Positions 17,437 through 26,940 of a stretch of 35,478 nt of DNA are shown piece after piece. This stretch comes from a virus. The translations under genes and the position numbers were made by a program. The stretch is taken from IMG/VR virus record IMGVR_UViG_3300025669_000120, positions 1 through 35,478 of that record; one strand, given 5' to 3'. Under the pieces are notes generated by a model, which did no database searches, had not been told where the DNA came from, and was given only the letters and a program-made list of their open reading frames with translations. Positions within the stretch are counted from its first letter, which is position 1; the number at the start of each line of letters is the position of its first letter.

Positions 17437-17733
17437 TTACATCCATGTAGTTCTTTTTTTATAAAGATCAAAGTATATTGAAGCTATCTCCATACGTATA
17501 ATTTTTTTCAACTTAGCTCAATCCTGCTCATTAATTTCTTCCTTAACAAGCAACGGATCATAATATCTTTTTTCTTTTTTCTTTTTTTTCATGTCTTTTC
17601 TCAACACGGGATTTTTCTTTTTAAATGCTCCAGGAGTATTAAACTCTTCACTACCTGCAGTGGTACCTGTAGTAGTTATCTCGATTTGTAATATTGCGTC
17701 TTTAATGATATTCTTTAATTCTTTTCTTGTCAT
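17437..17733 (-). CDS. Leader-family protein, 98 residues, possible core component
   Basis: Starts MTRKELKNIIKDAILQIEIT at ATG 17733, a divergent leader; the frame extends to 17763, but that would overlap the previous gene. A Lys-rich middle (KKKNPVLRKDMKKKKKEKRY) is followed by NEQDW, with TGA as Trp, and a second amphipathic helix AKLKKIIRMEIASIYFDLYK. That C-terminal helix resembles the leader itself. The true stop is TAA at 17437-17439, well past the TGA at about 17518. Placed between portal and protease, it may be a prohead core protein. Confidence 0.74.
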
Positions 17734-17737
17734 AAAA

Positions 17738-18649
17738 TTATTTAATATTTTCCAGTTTGTCAACTAACTCATATAGATATAGCAGAGCGGTGAATTGTTT
17801 ATCTTTTACGACGCGACCTTTCTTTAAGCTACCTAGTTGTCTATTTAATTCAGAAAGTTTTATTTTGGTTACTTCGTCATCTATTTTAGAAGAAGAGATT
17901 ATACCCTTGATTTTTTTATTTATTCTAGTTACTTCTTTATTAACATATTCTCTTAATACATCTACATTAGAAAAATTATTGATATAAATTTTTAATAAAC
18001 TTTTTTGAGCATAGTTCATATCACCATACTTACTATTAAATTTTTCTATCAATAGCTTATACGTTAACAATTGAATGTCTTTATCCTGTTTCTTGTATTT
18101 CTCTAATATTTTATTATCATTCTTCATCTTATTAATAAGAGAGCTTTTCTTTACATTATCATTCATAATAAATTCAATAATATTGTATCGAGATTGCACC
18201 ATATCTATCGGACTATAACTTATGGACTCATTAATTTCCTGCTTTACAGTTCCTTCAAATAGTTTATATGTTGATGCTAAAACTTTATAGCTATCGATTG
18301 GCATTTTAAAAAACTGATCAATATCAAAGCGTTTTTTAATTTCGTTTATTAAAGAATACTTGCTTTTTTTGAGAATACGTTCATTAAGCTTACTCCTGTT
18401 ACCTAGCACTTCATCAATATAATAATTTATTTGATTTTCTGTTTTCTTTGCTAGGTCATCTCCACCTTTAAGTATTAGGTTATACAATTGAAGCTCTTCA
18501 CTTAGTATTGAATTTTTCGCAAAATATTTCTTAAATATCGACAGCGCTGCAGACTTTTGATTTTGCATTACATCCATAGTTATTTGTCTTGTTAGAAGCT
18601 CACAAATTAACCCTGTGTTTTTAAACTTAGAATGTTTAATTTTTTTCAT
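17738..18649 (-). CDS. Conserved 303-residue protein between portal and protease genes
   Basis: Begins MKKIKHSKFKNTGLICELLT, then RQITMDVMQNQKSAALSIFK and a long helical body ending LYELVDKLENIK. The HSKFKNTG..FELL.RQIT.D start and LASTYKLFEGTVKQEI segment are patterns I associate with a conserved protein next to the portal gene in aquatic T4-like phages; its function is unknown to me. No Trp at all. A promoter-like motif lies about 32 bases upstream of its ATG, suggesting that it starts its own transcript. Core or assembly chaperone roles are plausible from position. Confidence 0.75.
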   Translation of the reverse strand: MKKIKHSKFKNTGLICELLTRQITMDVMQNQKSAALSIFKKYFAKNSILSEELQLYNLILKGGDDLAKKTENQINYYIDEVLGNRSKLNERILKKSKYSLINEIKKRFDIDQFFKMPIDSYKVLASTYKLFEGTVKQEINESISYSPIDMVQSRYNIIEFIMNDNVKKSSLINKMKNDNKILEKYKKQDKDIQLLTYKLLIEKFNSKYGDMNYAQKSLLKIYINNFSNVDVLREYVNKEVTRINKKIKGIISSSKIDDEVTKIKLSELNRQLGSLKKGRVVKDKQFTALLYLYELVDKLENIK

Positions 18650-18680
18650 TTTTCTCTCTCTTATATTGTTATGTATTATA

Positions 18681-18692
18681 TATATAAATACT
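18681..18692 (-). promoter_or_regulatory. Putative late promoter upstream of the 303-residue protein gene
   Basis: The minus strand reads AGTATTTATATA, followed by more TA steps, about 32 bases before ATG 18649 and just after the portal stop. It belongs to the same recurrent motif set. The plus strand here contains TATAAATA. Confidence 0.4.
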
Positions 18693-18699
18693 AATTTTT

Positions 18700-21600
18700 T
18701 TAATAAATTATTTGTTTATTATTTGTCTTATTGATAAAGAATAAGTCTATTTTTTCTAAAGAAAGTGGACTATTTCCTTTATATTTATGTCTAGTCGCTG
18801 CTGTATTAAGTCCCATTCTTTCATCTTTACTAAATAGCTCATCTGCTATTGAATCTTTCTTTTTCAAATAGTCAGCAGGATTTTTATTTTCATCCTTGTC
18901 ATTGTCTTGATCCTCATTTGAGTCATTATTATCTTGATGTTGACTTGGATAAGCTCCAAATTCATCTTCATCTCCAACTTCCTCTTTTACAGGATCTTCT
19001 CCGTCATTTTCAATTGTATATAATCTATATTTTCTTTTCTTATCCATAACGAGTTTCTTGCGATTCTCTTTAACTTCATCTTCTGAAAGTCCTAATATTT
19101 TTTCATATATATAATCTTCACAAAGCATATCAATATCTTTAAGAGATGCTACTAAACTAGCTCTTCTATCTCATATTTCAATCTTTTCTTCTTCATATAC
19201 AAGTGACGGGCTAGTTAATTCTAAATCAAAGTCAACAAGTGCATCATCTGTATACCCCTGACAGTATAGATGAATAGTAGCTATTTTATATAATTCCGAG
19301 ATAGTAATTTTTTGTATTCTCTCAATTGTACGAGCAAATCTTAAGTCCATCGCTGCAAGAGTTGCTTTACCTTCAATATCTTCTTCATAGTTTAAAAATG
19401 CTTTTGGTATCTTTAATCCAGCCATCATCTTATTCCTAATATATTCAATATCATCAATTGTATCAAATGTAGTTCCATTTAAAGTTTCAATTGAGGTTCC
19501 AGTATCACCGCCTCTAACTGGTAAAAAGAAATCTTCAAGCATATTTTGAAGATTAAATTTCAAATTATATTCACCAGTTGTTGGATCGATATATGGTGCC
19601 TTCTTCATCTTATTAATAACTTCATTCATATATGTATCAATATCTTTTGGAGGTATATTACCAATGTCGATTTTGAAGACTCTCTTTTCAGGTGCTCTCA
19701 TAATTCTATGAACCATCATTGCGTCTTCCATAAGACTTAATTGCTTCCAAGGTTTTCTAGCTCCTTCAATCATACTTCGTCCATATGGAAAATAATTTGA
19801 ATCAGTAAACATTCTAAAATGAGCAACTTGGAAATTCATTAATTTATCACGAGTATTACCTAATAATGTAAAATAATAATCTTTAGGATTGAGAGGATCT
19901 TCACCTTCAACTCTCTGAATATCATATACAGAAACTGGTATAACGTTAACTACACCATATTCATCTTGTATATCTAATTGTAAGAAGGTGTCTCCATACT
20001 TACACATATTTCTTATTCAAGATCAAAGGTTAAACTCTATGTTTAAAATATCATAGAAAAGATTATTTAATATTTCTTTAATGTCGTTATTATCACTTTT
20101 GATGACTAGAAGATCTCCAGTCTCGTTTTCTGTAGTGGAATTATGAGTGTATAGTTTTCCTCCATCATTTGTTTCAATAGCATAAATATGAGTTTTTCCT
20201 GCATTTACTAAATCATATGCATCTTCAATATCAACTCTTTCAATCGATACTAATTGATGATTATTCGAATTGGCAAACTCTGAAAACGTTCTATAACCAT
20301 TCTTATTAATTAAATAGTTAATATCTTTAGCAGTAACACATAGACTATTTGCAATTTTAGTTAAGTTTCTTTTTGGATTTTTATTATTAGCAATTAAATT
20401 ATTTATCTCTTTTCTAATAATAGGCAATGTTAAACTACTCTTTTTTAGGTTGTCTTCAATATTAATATGGTTTCAGCATCGTAGGCTGTTAATATTAAAC
20501 TTATTTCTAATTATTTTATTAATCTTATGTAATGTTTCAGTTAAAATATTATATTTTTTTTCTAACTCCTCACATCTCATACCGCTTTTAACATCAGATA
20601 TGTATTGATTAATATCAACATCTTCTATTCTATTTTTATCAGATATTCACCTTCCGTTTTTGTCACCTGCAACTTTATGCCCGTTTTTATACATACCATT
20701 TTCACTTCCTGGATGACTATATATTTTTCGCAGCTCTTCATTTGTAAGAGAGGATCTAATATCTTTCATTGTTTTTGATCTTCTAAGACATCTTTTATCA
20801 TACTCTTCTTTTGACAAATTCTTTCAGCTTTCTTTTACTTTCCTGCTTATTATTTTCTTCATTCGTGCAGCTTCTTTAGGATTAGCTCATAGTTGTTGAT
20901 TAAAATTATGATGTAATAATAAGTGCTCATCATTTTCTAATCAAGTTAGATGCTCCGGAGAATTATTTAATTTATTAAATGATGCATGATGAACTGCACA
21001 TTTATTATGTTCTATTGCTTCTCTTTGTTGTATTAATTCATCATTATTTCTTGCTACTATTCTATGAACAAATTCAAATTTATTATTATTTTTAATTTGT
21101 TTATATCCATTTAAGGGTCCTTTAGTATTAGAAATTCTCGTTGGCAATACTTTAAGTTTTTCTCCAATTTCCAAATCAGATGTTTTAATTAGATTTCCTT
21201 CAGCTGTAACTCAAATATGTTTATCAGTTGCTTTAATTTTTGTTCCATCGTCTAATGTTAATAAGTACATTTGCTTTAAGCCATTATTTGCAACTCGCTC
21301 ACACTGTACTGGTATAAAGCTTTTTTTATTAGAATCTAATCCATAAATTCAAAAATTAGTATAATTCTCATCATGTAACTCTTTAATTGTTTTTTTACTA
21401 CCATCTAACAAAGGAATTATAGTTTCTCCACCTAGACATTCATCTGCATAAATATCCAAAGCACTATTCAAGATTGGATCTTTTTCCATAGCCTCATAAT
21501 CTTTAAATAATTCCTTTCTTTGAAACTGGAATAATCCACCTTGAGTTTGATCAATTAAATATCTTTGATAAAATCTTTTGTAATTATCCTTTTTTAAAGC

Positions 21601-21738
21601 CTGCTGGAATCTTTTTCCATCGGTATCTATTACTTTAAGACCTTTACCATCATTAACGTGTCTAACTATTGCATCTGAAGAAAATAATCTCTTTAATCCT
21701 CGTACAAAAGCCTTATCACCTCTCACTTTTTCTGCCAT
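18700..21738 (-). CDS. 20: Portal vertex protein (gp20-like) interrupted by an intein
   Basis: A single frame of 1,012 codons when TGA is Trp, of which residues 101-533 are an intein; the spliced portal would be 579 residues (T4 gp20 has 524). The portal ring is the DNA entry channel and the nucleus of head assembly. N-extein: FQFQRKELFKDYEAMEKDPI then ALDIYADE. C-extein: STTENETGDLLVIKS, NLFYDILNIEFNLWSWIRNM, CKYGDTFLQLDIQDEYGVVN and the C-terminal DMLCEDYIYEKILGLSEDEV. The two Trp of LWSWIRN are TGA at positions conserved in gp20. The C-terminal 100 residues are rich in Asp and Asn. Confidence 0.95.
20140..21438 (-). mobile_element. Intein with HNH homing endonuclease in the portal gene
   Basis: 433 residues inserted in frame between ADE and STTENETG. 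It begins CLGGETIIPLLDGSKKTIKE (splicing block A, Cys1) and ends THIYAIETNDGGKLYTHN followed by Ser (+1), so the key splice residues Cys1, penultimate His, final Asn and Ser+1 are all present. A block-B-like TLDDGTKIKATDKHIWV lies near residue 55. The centre holds an HNH-type nuclease core (CAVHHASFNKLNNSPEHLTW) and a NUMOD-like basic region. All seven tryptophans I count are TGA. The element should splice out of the protein and home into intein-less portal genes. Confidence 0.93.
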
Positions 21739-21786
21739 TTATTGCTTCCTTAATCTATGTTTTTTTAAATTTGTATTTTATTTATC

Positions 21787-21801
21787 TTATTAATAAATAT
21801 A
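21787..21801 (-). promoter_or_regulatory. Putative late promoter between terminase and portal genes
   Basis: The minus strand reads TATATTTATTAATAA, in the 68-base gap after the terminase stop and about 49 bases before the portal ATG at 21738. It shares ATATTTATTAATA with the element at 7671-7686. Confidence 0.45.
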
Positions 21802-21806
21802 GCTAA

Positions 21807-23282
21807 CTATAAAAATTCTTTCAAATCAATTTCCACACCAGTATAGCCAGTCTGCTGTATTCATGGATTATCTTTTGTATCTCCACCAGTATTTGTTCCT
21901 GAAAATATGTCTGTTTTATTGGTTGCATTTAGTGAATATTTAGTTACAGATATTCCTTCTTCAACAAGTTTAATTGCTGTGTCTCTTACTCATAATCCAA
22001 TAGCAAAAGACATAACTAAATCATCATTATATCCACTACGTGCTTCAGCTTTTCCTGAGGTTTTTCATACGAAAACTGTTAATTCATCAATTAAGCGTTT
22101 TGAATGAATTCTGATAACTTCATTCTTATCTTCACAAACTCTAGTAAGCTTTTCTATTATCAAAGGTCTTGTTCTAGATGATGTTGTAAAGCCAGGTACT
22201 ATAGATTTCTTTTTTCCCTTACCTTCAATTTCATATGCTTCTTTAAAATCTTTAGTCTTATCAACAACCTTAAAATCCTTTGCTGTATAATAAATGCTTG
22301 GATATTCTCTATCAATAATTACTTGAATTACTGCTCAACCAATACTAGCATTCTCTACTACTAACATGGCACCATTATATTCATGACCTAGACTAACTAG
22401 TAAATTTCCATAATCGGTGGTTCCCATGAGACCTTTAAATTCTGCTACTTGCTCAAGTGTTGCAATGTCTAAAACATGACATGCAGAATAATCTGACCCA
22501 TCACCTCTAGCAACATCTGCAGCAACTAAATATCTTTTATTCGGATCTGGATATTCTCATATTCATAATCTTTCACTATAGCGCTTTTCAATTGGATCTA
22601 TTACAAAATAATCTTCGATAATCTTCAATGTTTTCATATCAATAACTGTATTACCAGAAGATATAAAATCAGCATCACACTCCTGAGCAGCCATCTTTTC
22701 TCCAAGAGCAACAGTTTGTGCATCTCTTCATTTCTGATCTCTTTCTGGATGAACAGTTCAAGGAAGTCTAATGAAATTAAAATTATTTATACCAGCTTCA
22801 GCATCTGATCATGTTTTATGAAATCAATTTCCAACACCATTAGGAGTAGATAGTGCAATACATCTTCCTCCGGTAGCTAACGTTTGTTGTGTTGACGTCC
22901 AAATTTCGTCTACATGGGGAAGGAATGCACAGTTGTGACTGATAATACTATTTGTTAAGTATTTGTTTCCTTTTTCAACACCTAAGATATCGTATAGTTT
23001 GTTCTTAGATTTAGTATTGATAGTTTTATTAGTAACAGTTAGTTTGTTTATTATATCGCCAATATTAATATCTTTAATATATTTAAACTCACTACTTACT
23101 TGTATTTTATGATTCAAAGAGCCTTGTATGCTACTATCATCGCTAAATTTTAATGTAACTACACCTTCAATATTTTTTTCCATGATGCCTGAAAAATCAC
23201 ATCACTCTTCGCCGTTTCAAATTTCATAATCTGAGATGTTTTTAATTGAAAATTCTATATCACCTAGCTTATCTTTAATCAT
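21807..23282 (-). CDS. 17: Terminase large subunit, C-terminal half with split-intein C part
   Basis: 491 residues starting at ATG 23282, which overlaps the endonuclease stop by eight bases. Residues 1-117 are the C-terminal half of a split intein ending SIISHN; the extein starts at CAFLPHVDEIW, which continues the Walker B (LILDE|CAF) of the partner half. Beyond lie LATGGRCIALSTPNGVGNWF, the RNase-H-like nuclease block VAADVARGDGSDYSACHVLD, LVVENASIGWAVIQVI and the acidic YNDDLVMSFAIGLW. Around a dozen Trp are TGA. After trans-splicing with the product of 24367-24951 the terminase would be about 535 residues (T4 gp17 610). Stop is TAG. Confidence 0.95.
22932..23282 (-). mobile_element. C-terminal part of a split intein (TerL)
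   Basis: 117 residues: MIKDKLGDIEFSIKNISDYE, then WNGEEWCDFSGIMEKNIEGV, VTLKFSDDSSIQGSLNHKIQ (block-B like, with the N-x-x-H type motif), an IKDINIGDIINKL strand, and the end KYLTNSIISHN followed by Cys+1. The long C part paired with a very short N part matches the atypical split of the AceL-TerL class of inteins, also found in phage terminases. Two TGA codons code for Trp in its first 30 residues. A start codon inside the end of the upstream endonuclease gene suggests translational coupling. Confidence 0.88.
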
Positions 23283-24354
23283 TTAAAAATTGTTTCATAG
23301 GACTTTTTAAACTTTGAAAGTAGCTATAGTCAATTTTATAAGCGTTGTCTTTAAATCAATTATTAGTTATTAATTGAAACTGATAATTATTTTTTATACA
23401 TCAGGACTTTGCAGCTACAAACTTTAATTTATTTTTCTCATTATCGATATTGCTATTAGGTTTAACCTCATACAGTACTCTATTTTTTGAATCTTCAAAA
23501 TCAACTATATAGCTATGCATCTCACCGTTATATTGATATGGAATACGAATATTTTCATAATTTAAATTTCTGTTTAATAATCAAAAAACAGTTTCTCAAC
23601 TACTTCTAAAATTTTTTTTTGTTTTATTTTCTAGAACAATAACGTTATCTCAATGAGTTCAGCTATTAGTTATACACGGTGTAAATTCACCGTTTGCTAT
23701 TTTTCTTTTCATAGTGGCAGAGATCTTTTTATGAGAATTTTTATAAACGTCTTTATATTTTTCTTTAAAAGCGCTACTTAAGTGAGTAATACTATTGCTT
23801 TTTGATATTTTTAACTTAGTCTCCTCACTGTGTCACGGTCTACCATTATTCTGTCTAGACTTAATTCTATTATCTATCTCTTTTTGAGTTTGCTTTCTTC
23901 CTGTGTTTTTTAATCGTATCTTTTCAATGATTTTTTGTTTTTTCTCATCACTATAGTTTGCTCAATGTGCTTTTTGTGCTTGCCGACACTTTTCTATTTT
24001 TCTAATTTTAACGCTTTCAGATAGTGCATTATTGACTTTTATTCCATTAATAGAAGAAAATTGACTAATACACTCCTTGCTCTTACATTTTTTTGATAGT
24101 CTCACTTCATTAGATAAATAATTTAATTTATTTTTTTTACAAAATGGACATAGCTGCGCTTTATCTCAGTCATTTTGAATATAAAATATTCTTTCTCTAA
24201 ACGATACATTATAGCTATTTAAAAAGCTTGTTCCTTCAAGTATTGCATCATATACGTCTACAGTATTGTTTTTAGTATATCAATTTTTGTTACATGCTCA
24301 ATGTATTAGTTTATTATTTTTGAAGATTATTTTAGTGATATCTTTATAGTTCAT
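23275..24354 (-). CDS. Free-standing endonuclease between the two terminase halves
   Basis: 359 residues. Features in order: an N-terminal basic domain, a CPFCKK...CKSKEC zinc-binding cluster near residues 70-100, a NUMOD3-like HSEETKLKISKSNS motif, and a nuclease core with RIPYQYNGEMHSYIVDFED and RVLYEVKPNSNID then FVAAKSWCIKNN. The VDF...YEVK spacing fits a PD-(D/E)XK fold rather than HNH or LAGLIDADG. It has a strong AAGGAG ribosome site 7 bases before ATG. All eleven Trp are TGA and none TGG. It probably homes into unsplit or empty terminase alleles, creating the fractured-gene arrangement known from phage metagenomes. Confidence 0.85.
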
Positions 24355-24366
24355 ATTTTTTACTCC

Positions 24367-24951
24367 TTACTTATAAATATCACTTCTATGTAGCTTTTCA
24401 ATATTTATTTTTTCTACTACACCAGTCTTTTTATTTCTAATCTTTATCTTTGTAGAGCTATCACAGCACTCATCAAGAATTAAAAGACTTAGTGCTTCTG
24501 AACGTCCAGCTTCTGGCGATGTAGCAATTGCTTTAATTTGTGAGCCGTTTACAAATCTTAAGCTCAATACATTATTTTCTACTGTCCTTACTCTTAATCA
24601 TGATGGTAAGTTATCATACATAACTTTAACTTTAGTTACTATATTCTTTGCAACCTCTTGCTTAATTGCAATTATAAGAACATTTTTGTCTTCTTGAAAT
24701 ATCATTAACCATAAAGCATAGCCAGCAGTTAAAGTTGATATACCTAACTGCCTTGATTTAAGAATAATATTATAATCAAATTTTTGTAAATCAGTAAGTG
24801 TCTTTGCTTGAAAATCATATAAATCAAACTTTATTTTTCCACGAAGAGGATGCTGGATAAGACAGTAATTCTTCATGAAGTATACAGGATCTTCTGCACA
24901 CTTTCGCTTTTCAAGTTTAATTATTTCTTTATAATCTATTTGTTCGTTCAT
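24367..24951 (-). CDS. 17: Terminase large subunit, N-terminal half with split-intein N part
   Basis: 194 residues. Residues 1-161 are the terminase ATPase N-half: EDPVYFMKNYCLIQHPLRGK, the Walker A region IILKSRQLGISTLTAGYALW, QLIA-like strand LIIAIKQEVAKNIVTKVKVM, and SPEAGRSEALSLLILDE, the Walker B, where the intein begins. The Walker A has GIST rather than GKTT, a form common in aquatic T4-like terminases. LPSW uses TGA. The frame ends with a true TAA at 24367-24369, so only trans-splicing with the 23282 product could give an active enzyme. The gene lies right after a small leader protein gene; no small terminase (gp16) is next to it. Confidence 0.95.
24370..24468 (-). mobile_element. N-terminal part of a split intein (TerL)
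   Basis: 33 residues: CCDSSTKIKIRNKKTGVVEK, then INIEKLHRSDIYK and TAA. Cys1 follows the Walker B Glu directly (LLILDE|C). Typical split inteins have N parts of about 90-100 residues; this is much shorter, as in the AceL-TerL class (about 25). A doubled Cys at the start leaves a little doubt about which Cys attacks, but DE|C restores the DECAF junction. Confidence 0.88.
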
Positions 24952-24965
24952 GACTCTTTTATTTT

Positions 24966-25184
24966 TTATTTAATTCTTTTTAATACATTAATTAATTTTG
25001 GAATATCTGCCATATTAAATACTATTGAATTCATATTTCCATCATCGCTTTTCTGCACAATATTAAAATATTCAGGATGTTGATCGCTTACTTTAATAAC
25101 AGTATCGTTCTCATCACCTATTGGTTTCCTTTTGACTTTTTCAGTTATGAGCTCTTCTTTGATTATTTGTATTAGTTTTTTCAT
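24966..25184 (-). CDS. Leader-family protein, 72 residues
   Basis: Begins MKKLIQIIKEELITEKVKRK, a shorter leader variant (no SELKK, but I-I-K-E-E-L kept), then DENDTVIKVSDQHPEYFNIV and a C-terminal helix with IPKLINVLKRIK. It is the gene immediately upstream of the terminase N-half. T4 has the small terminase there, but nothing in this protein suggests gp16, so I treat it as one more leader protein of unknown function. Confidence 0.75.
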   Translation of the reverse strand: MKKLIQIIKEELITEKVKRKPIGDENDTVIKVSDQHPEYFNIVQKSDDGNMNSIVFNMADIPKLINVLKRIK

Positions 25185-25192
25185 CTTTTTAT

Positions 25193-25487
25193 TTAACTAT
25201 TATTTATTTTATTCAATTCCGCTTCAAGTTTCATTATGATTTTTACGTTATCATTAACATCACTATAGTATTTTTTAACAGCAGCTTCGTCGTTACTTTC
25301 AAAGACTTTTTTTGCGTATTTCTTAAATGAACTTTCACTAACTTTTTTTTGAAATTTTAAGTAGTGTTGATAAATTGCTTACCATGCTATGAACAAATTC
25401 TTTTTCTGTTGTATTAAACAGTTGCATTATATACTCTTCTTTAAGTAATTCTTCTCTAATAATTTCTCGTAATTCTCTTTTTTTCAT
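25193..25487 (-). CDS. Leader-family protein with an A8 frameshift
   Basis: From ATG 25487 the frame reads MKKRELREIIREELLKEEYI, then KEFVHSMVSNLSTLLKIS and enters an eight-A run near 25351-25358. In the present frame what follows is nonsense. If one A is removed, the reading continues sensibly as KKVSESSFKKYAKKVFESND and ends KLEAELNKINNS at TAA 25193-25195. The total length, 295 bases, is one more than a multiple of three, as expected. The gene is thus probably one protein of about 97 residues carrying a one-base insertion, either a technical error in a homopolymer, a real mutation, or slippage. Confidence 0.6.
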
Positions 25488-25504
25488 CTTACTTTATTTC
25501 CTTT

Positions 25505-25879
25505 TTATTCAATTACATTCTTAACTACTCAAGAACTGCCAATTGCCATACTAAAACCTAAGATAAAATAGACGTCTTGGTCCATTTTCTCTCATCAAGT
25601 TTTTGGTTCTTTTTTATTTTCAAGTGCTGTTTTATATAATGCTATTTCTTTATCTTTATAATTTAGCTCTAGCGAATCTATTATTACTACTTGTTTATAA
25701 TAAATCGATTGAGCTTCATATTGCTTAATTATCTCTATGTTCAACGAATCTGAATATTCTAGTTGTTTAATATGATTTGTAATGTTTAGTATTTCTTCTT
25801 CTGTGAATGGATAATATATAGGGTCAGCGATTAAGAATAAGAATGATAATAGGATTAATATTGTAATTAGCTTTTTCAT
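25505..25879 (-). CDS. Two-ended membrane protein, spanin-like architecture
   Basis: 124 residues from ATG 25879 (a TTG at 25891 is less likely). An N-terminal membrane or signal segment (KKLITILILLSFLFLIADP) is followed by an acidic coiled region (EEEILNITNHIKQLEYSDSL) and a C-terminal hydrophobic segment (VYFILGFSMAIGSSWVVKNV) reached only by reading TGA TGA as Trp-Trp at 25595-25597 and just before. The ATG overlaps the previous stop in a TAATG, suggesting coupled translation. Topology fits a spanin or other lysis protein; no sequence family is recognised. Confidence 0.68.
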
Positions 25880-26202
25880 TAGTTGCTTCAATTTTGTTTT
25901 TTTGTATAATTGGTTATCTTTTTTAATGCTGATTTTGAGACAATTGTATAGTTTGTGTCGTTGTTTCCGGAATATTTGGTATAATTTGGAACATTATACG
26001 AGCCATATCCAGCTTCTATTTTTTTTGTCTTTTTATTTATTAAAAAATAATCTGGATATTGTGGAGTTTCTCCTTTCTGAGATGCTAAAAATTCCTTAAA
26101 TGTTCTTACTTCAAATGCAGCTTTTTTATTTGCATGAGGAAATGATTCTTTTAGTTTTTGTATTTCTTCTCTAATTATTTTCTTTAGTTCACTTTTTTTC
26201 AT
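25879..26202 (-). CDS. Leader-family protein, 107 residues
   Basis: Begins MKKSELKKIIREEIQKLKES, consensus leader, then KKAAFEVRTFKEFLASQKGE and a body with YPDYFLINKKTKKIEAGYGS and IVSKSALKKITNYTKKQNW. The last four residues depend on TGA as Trp, and the stop TAA overlaps the ATG of the following membrane protein gene. The YFLINKKTKKIEAG segment resembles a small beta-hairpin domain; I cannot name it. Loading into the capsid is inferred from the leader only. Confidence 0.82.
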
Positions 26203-26208
26203 CTTACT

Positions 26209-26589
26209 TTATTCCTTTTCCATTTTAATTAATCTTGTATAATAATCAGGAATCTCTGCTAAATGATCTAATGCAATTCTTTTAGCTAGTAGCGGACAAC
26301 TTGTATGTTCCATTTCTATCTTAATACCTGCTTTCAACTCTTCTTTATTTATATGTTGTGGTCCACTAGAATTATATGCACCTTGTGAAAATAAATCTGA
26401 CATAATTGCGTATATTTCTGTTTCTAGTTTATGAGTGTCAATATTCATTTTCTTAGCGAGATTATGTATTTGATCATCATTAGGATTAAGAACTGTAGTA
26501 AAGAAGTCAATTAGTTTTTTACGAATTTCCATTCGATTAGCGTCATTAATTTCTTCTCGTATCAGTTGTCTAAGTATTGATTTCTTCAT
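26209..26589 (-). CDS. DUF5661-like domain protein with the shared leader
   Basis: 126 residues from ATG 26589 (an in-frame ATG at 26601 is also open). The leader reads MKKSILRQLIREEINDANRM. The body has NPNDDQIHNLAKKMNIDTHK, LETEIYAIMSDLFSQGAYNS and IKIEMEHTSCPLLAKRIALD followed by HLAEIPDYYTRLIKMEKE. The EHT..P.LAK.IA.DHL.EIPDYYTRL end is typical of DUF5661, a domain of unknown function found in phages and bacteria. This is one of the few leader proteins whose cargo domain can be tied to a named family, and it shows the leader joined to a domain found elsewhere without it. Confidence 0.75.
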   Translation of the reverse strand: MKKSILRQLIREEINDANRMEIRKKLIDFFTTVLNPNDDQIHNLAKKMNIDTHKLETEIYAIMSDLFSQGAYNSSGPQHINKEELKAGIKIEMEHTSCPLLAKRIALDHLAEIPDYYTRLIKMEKE

Positions 26590-26641
26590 CTTGTTTTTCA
26601 TCTTGTTTTAAACGCTTTTTCTTTTCTTCAGTTATCATTTT

Positions 26642-26935
26642 TTATTTCCCTATTCCTTTAAGATATTCAATTGCTTTATCAATTTCGGTTACTTCAGCAA
26701 CTTTCATATTTTTTTTCCTATTGAGTTCATCTATTTTCATATTAGTTCCCTCAATATCTGCATCAAGTTCACCTTTGCTTTTTTCTAATTCTTTGATGTT
26801 ATTTTCTATTTCTTCAATTTCATCAATTATTTTATCTACTTTTTTTTCTTTTGACTTTCTTGGGACAAAAATAAATGCAAGCGCTGCCAAAACTGCTGTA
26901 ATTATTATTCATATAAACTTAAATATTTTTTTCAT
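26642..26935 (-). CDS. Single-pass membrane protein with a coiled coil, 97 residues
   Basis: Starts MKKIFKFIWIIITAVLAALA (W is TGA), a clear membrane segment, followed by the basic RKSKEKK and a heptad-rich helix (IIDEIEEIENNIKELEKSKG, then ADIEGTNMKIDELNRKKNMK). The layout, N-terminal anchor with long periplasmic-type coiled coil, is that of an inner-membrane spanin (Rz-like), which could work with the 25505-25879 product. This is inference from topology. The frame open from an internal ATG alone would miss the membrane segment because of the TGA. Confidence 0.72.
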
Positions 26936-26940
26936 CTTTT

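Noticed and set aside
21807-24951. Group I intron splitting the terminase gene
   Set aside because: The segments flanking the gap encode intein ends (Cys1 after LDE; SHN before Cys+1) and the second half has its own start codon, which indicates protein-level splicing.
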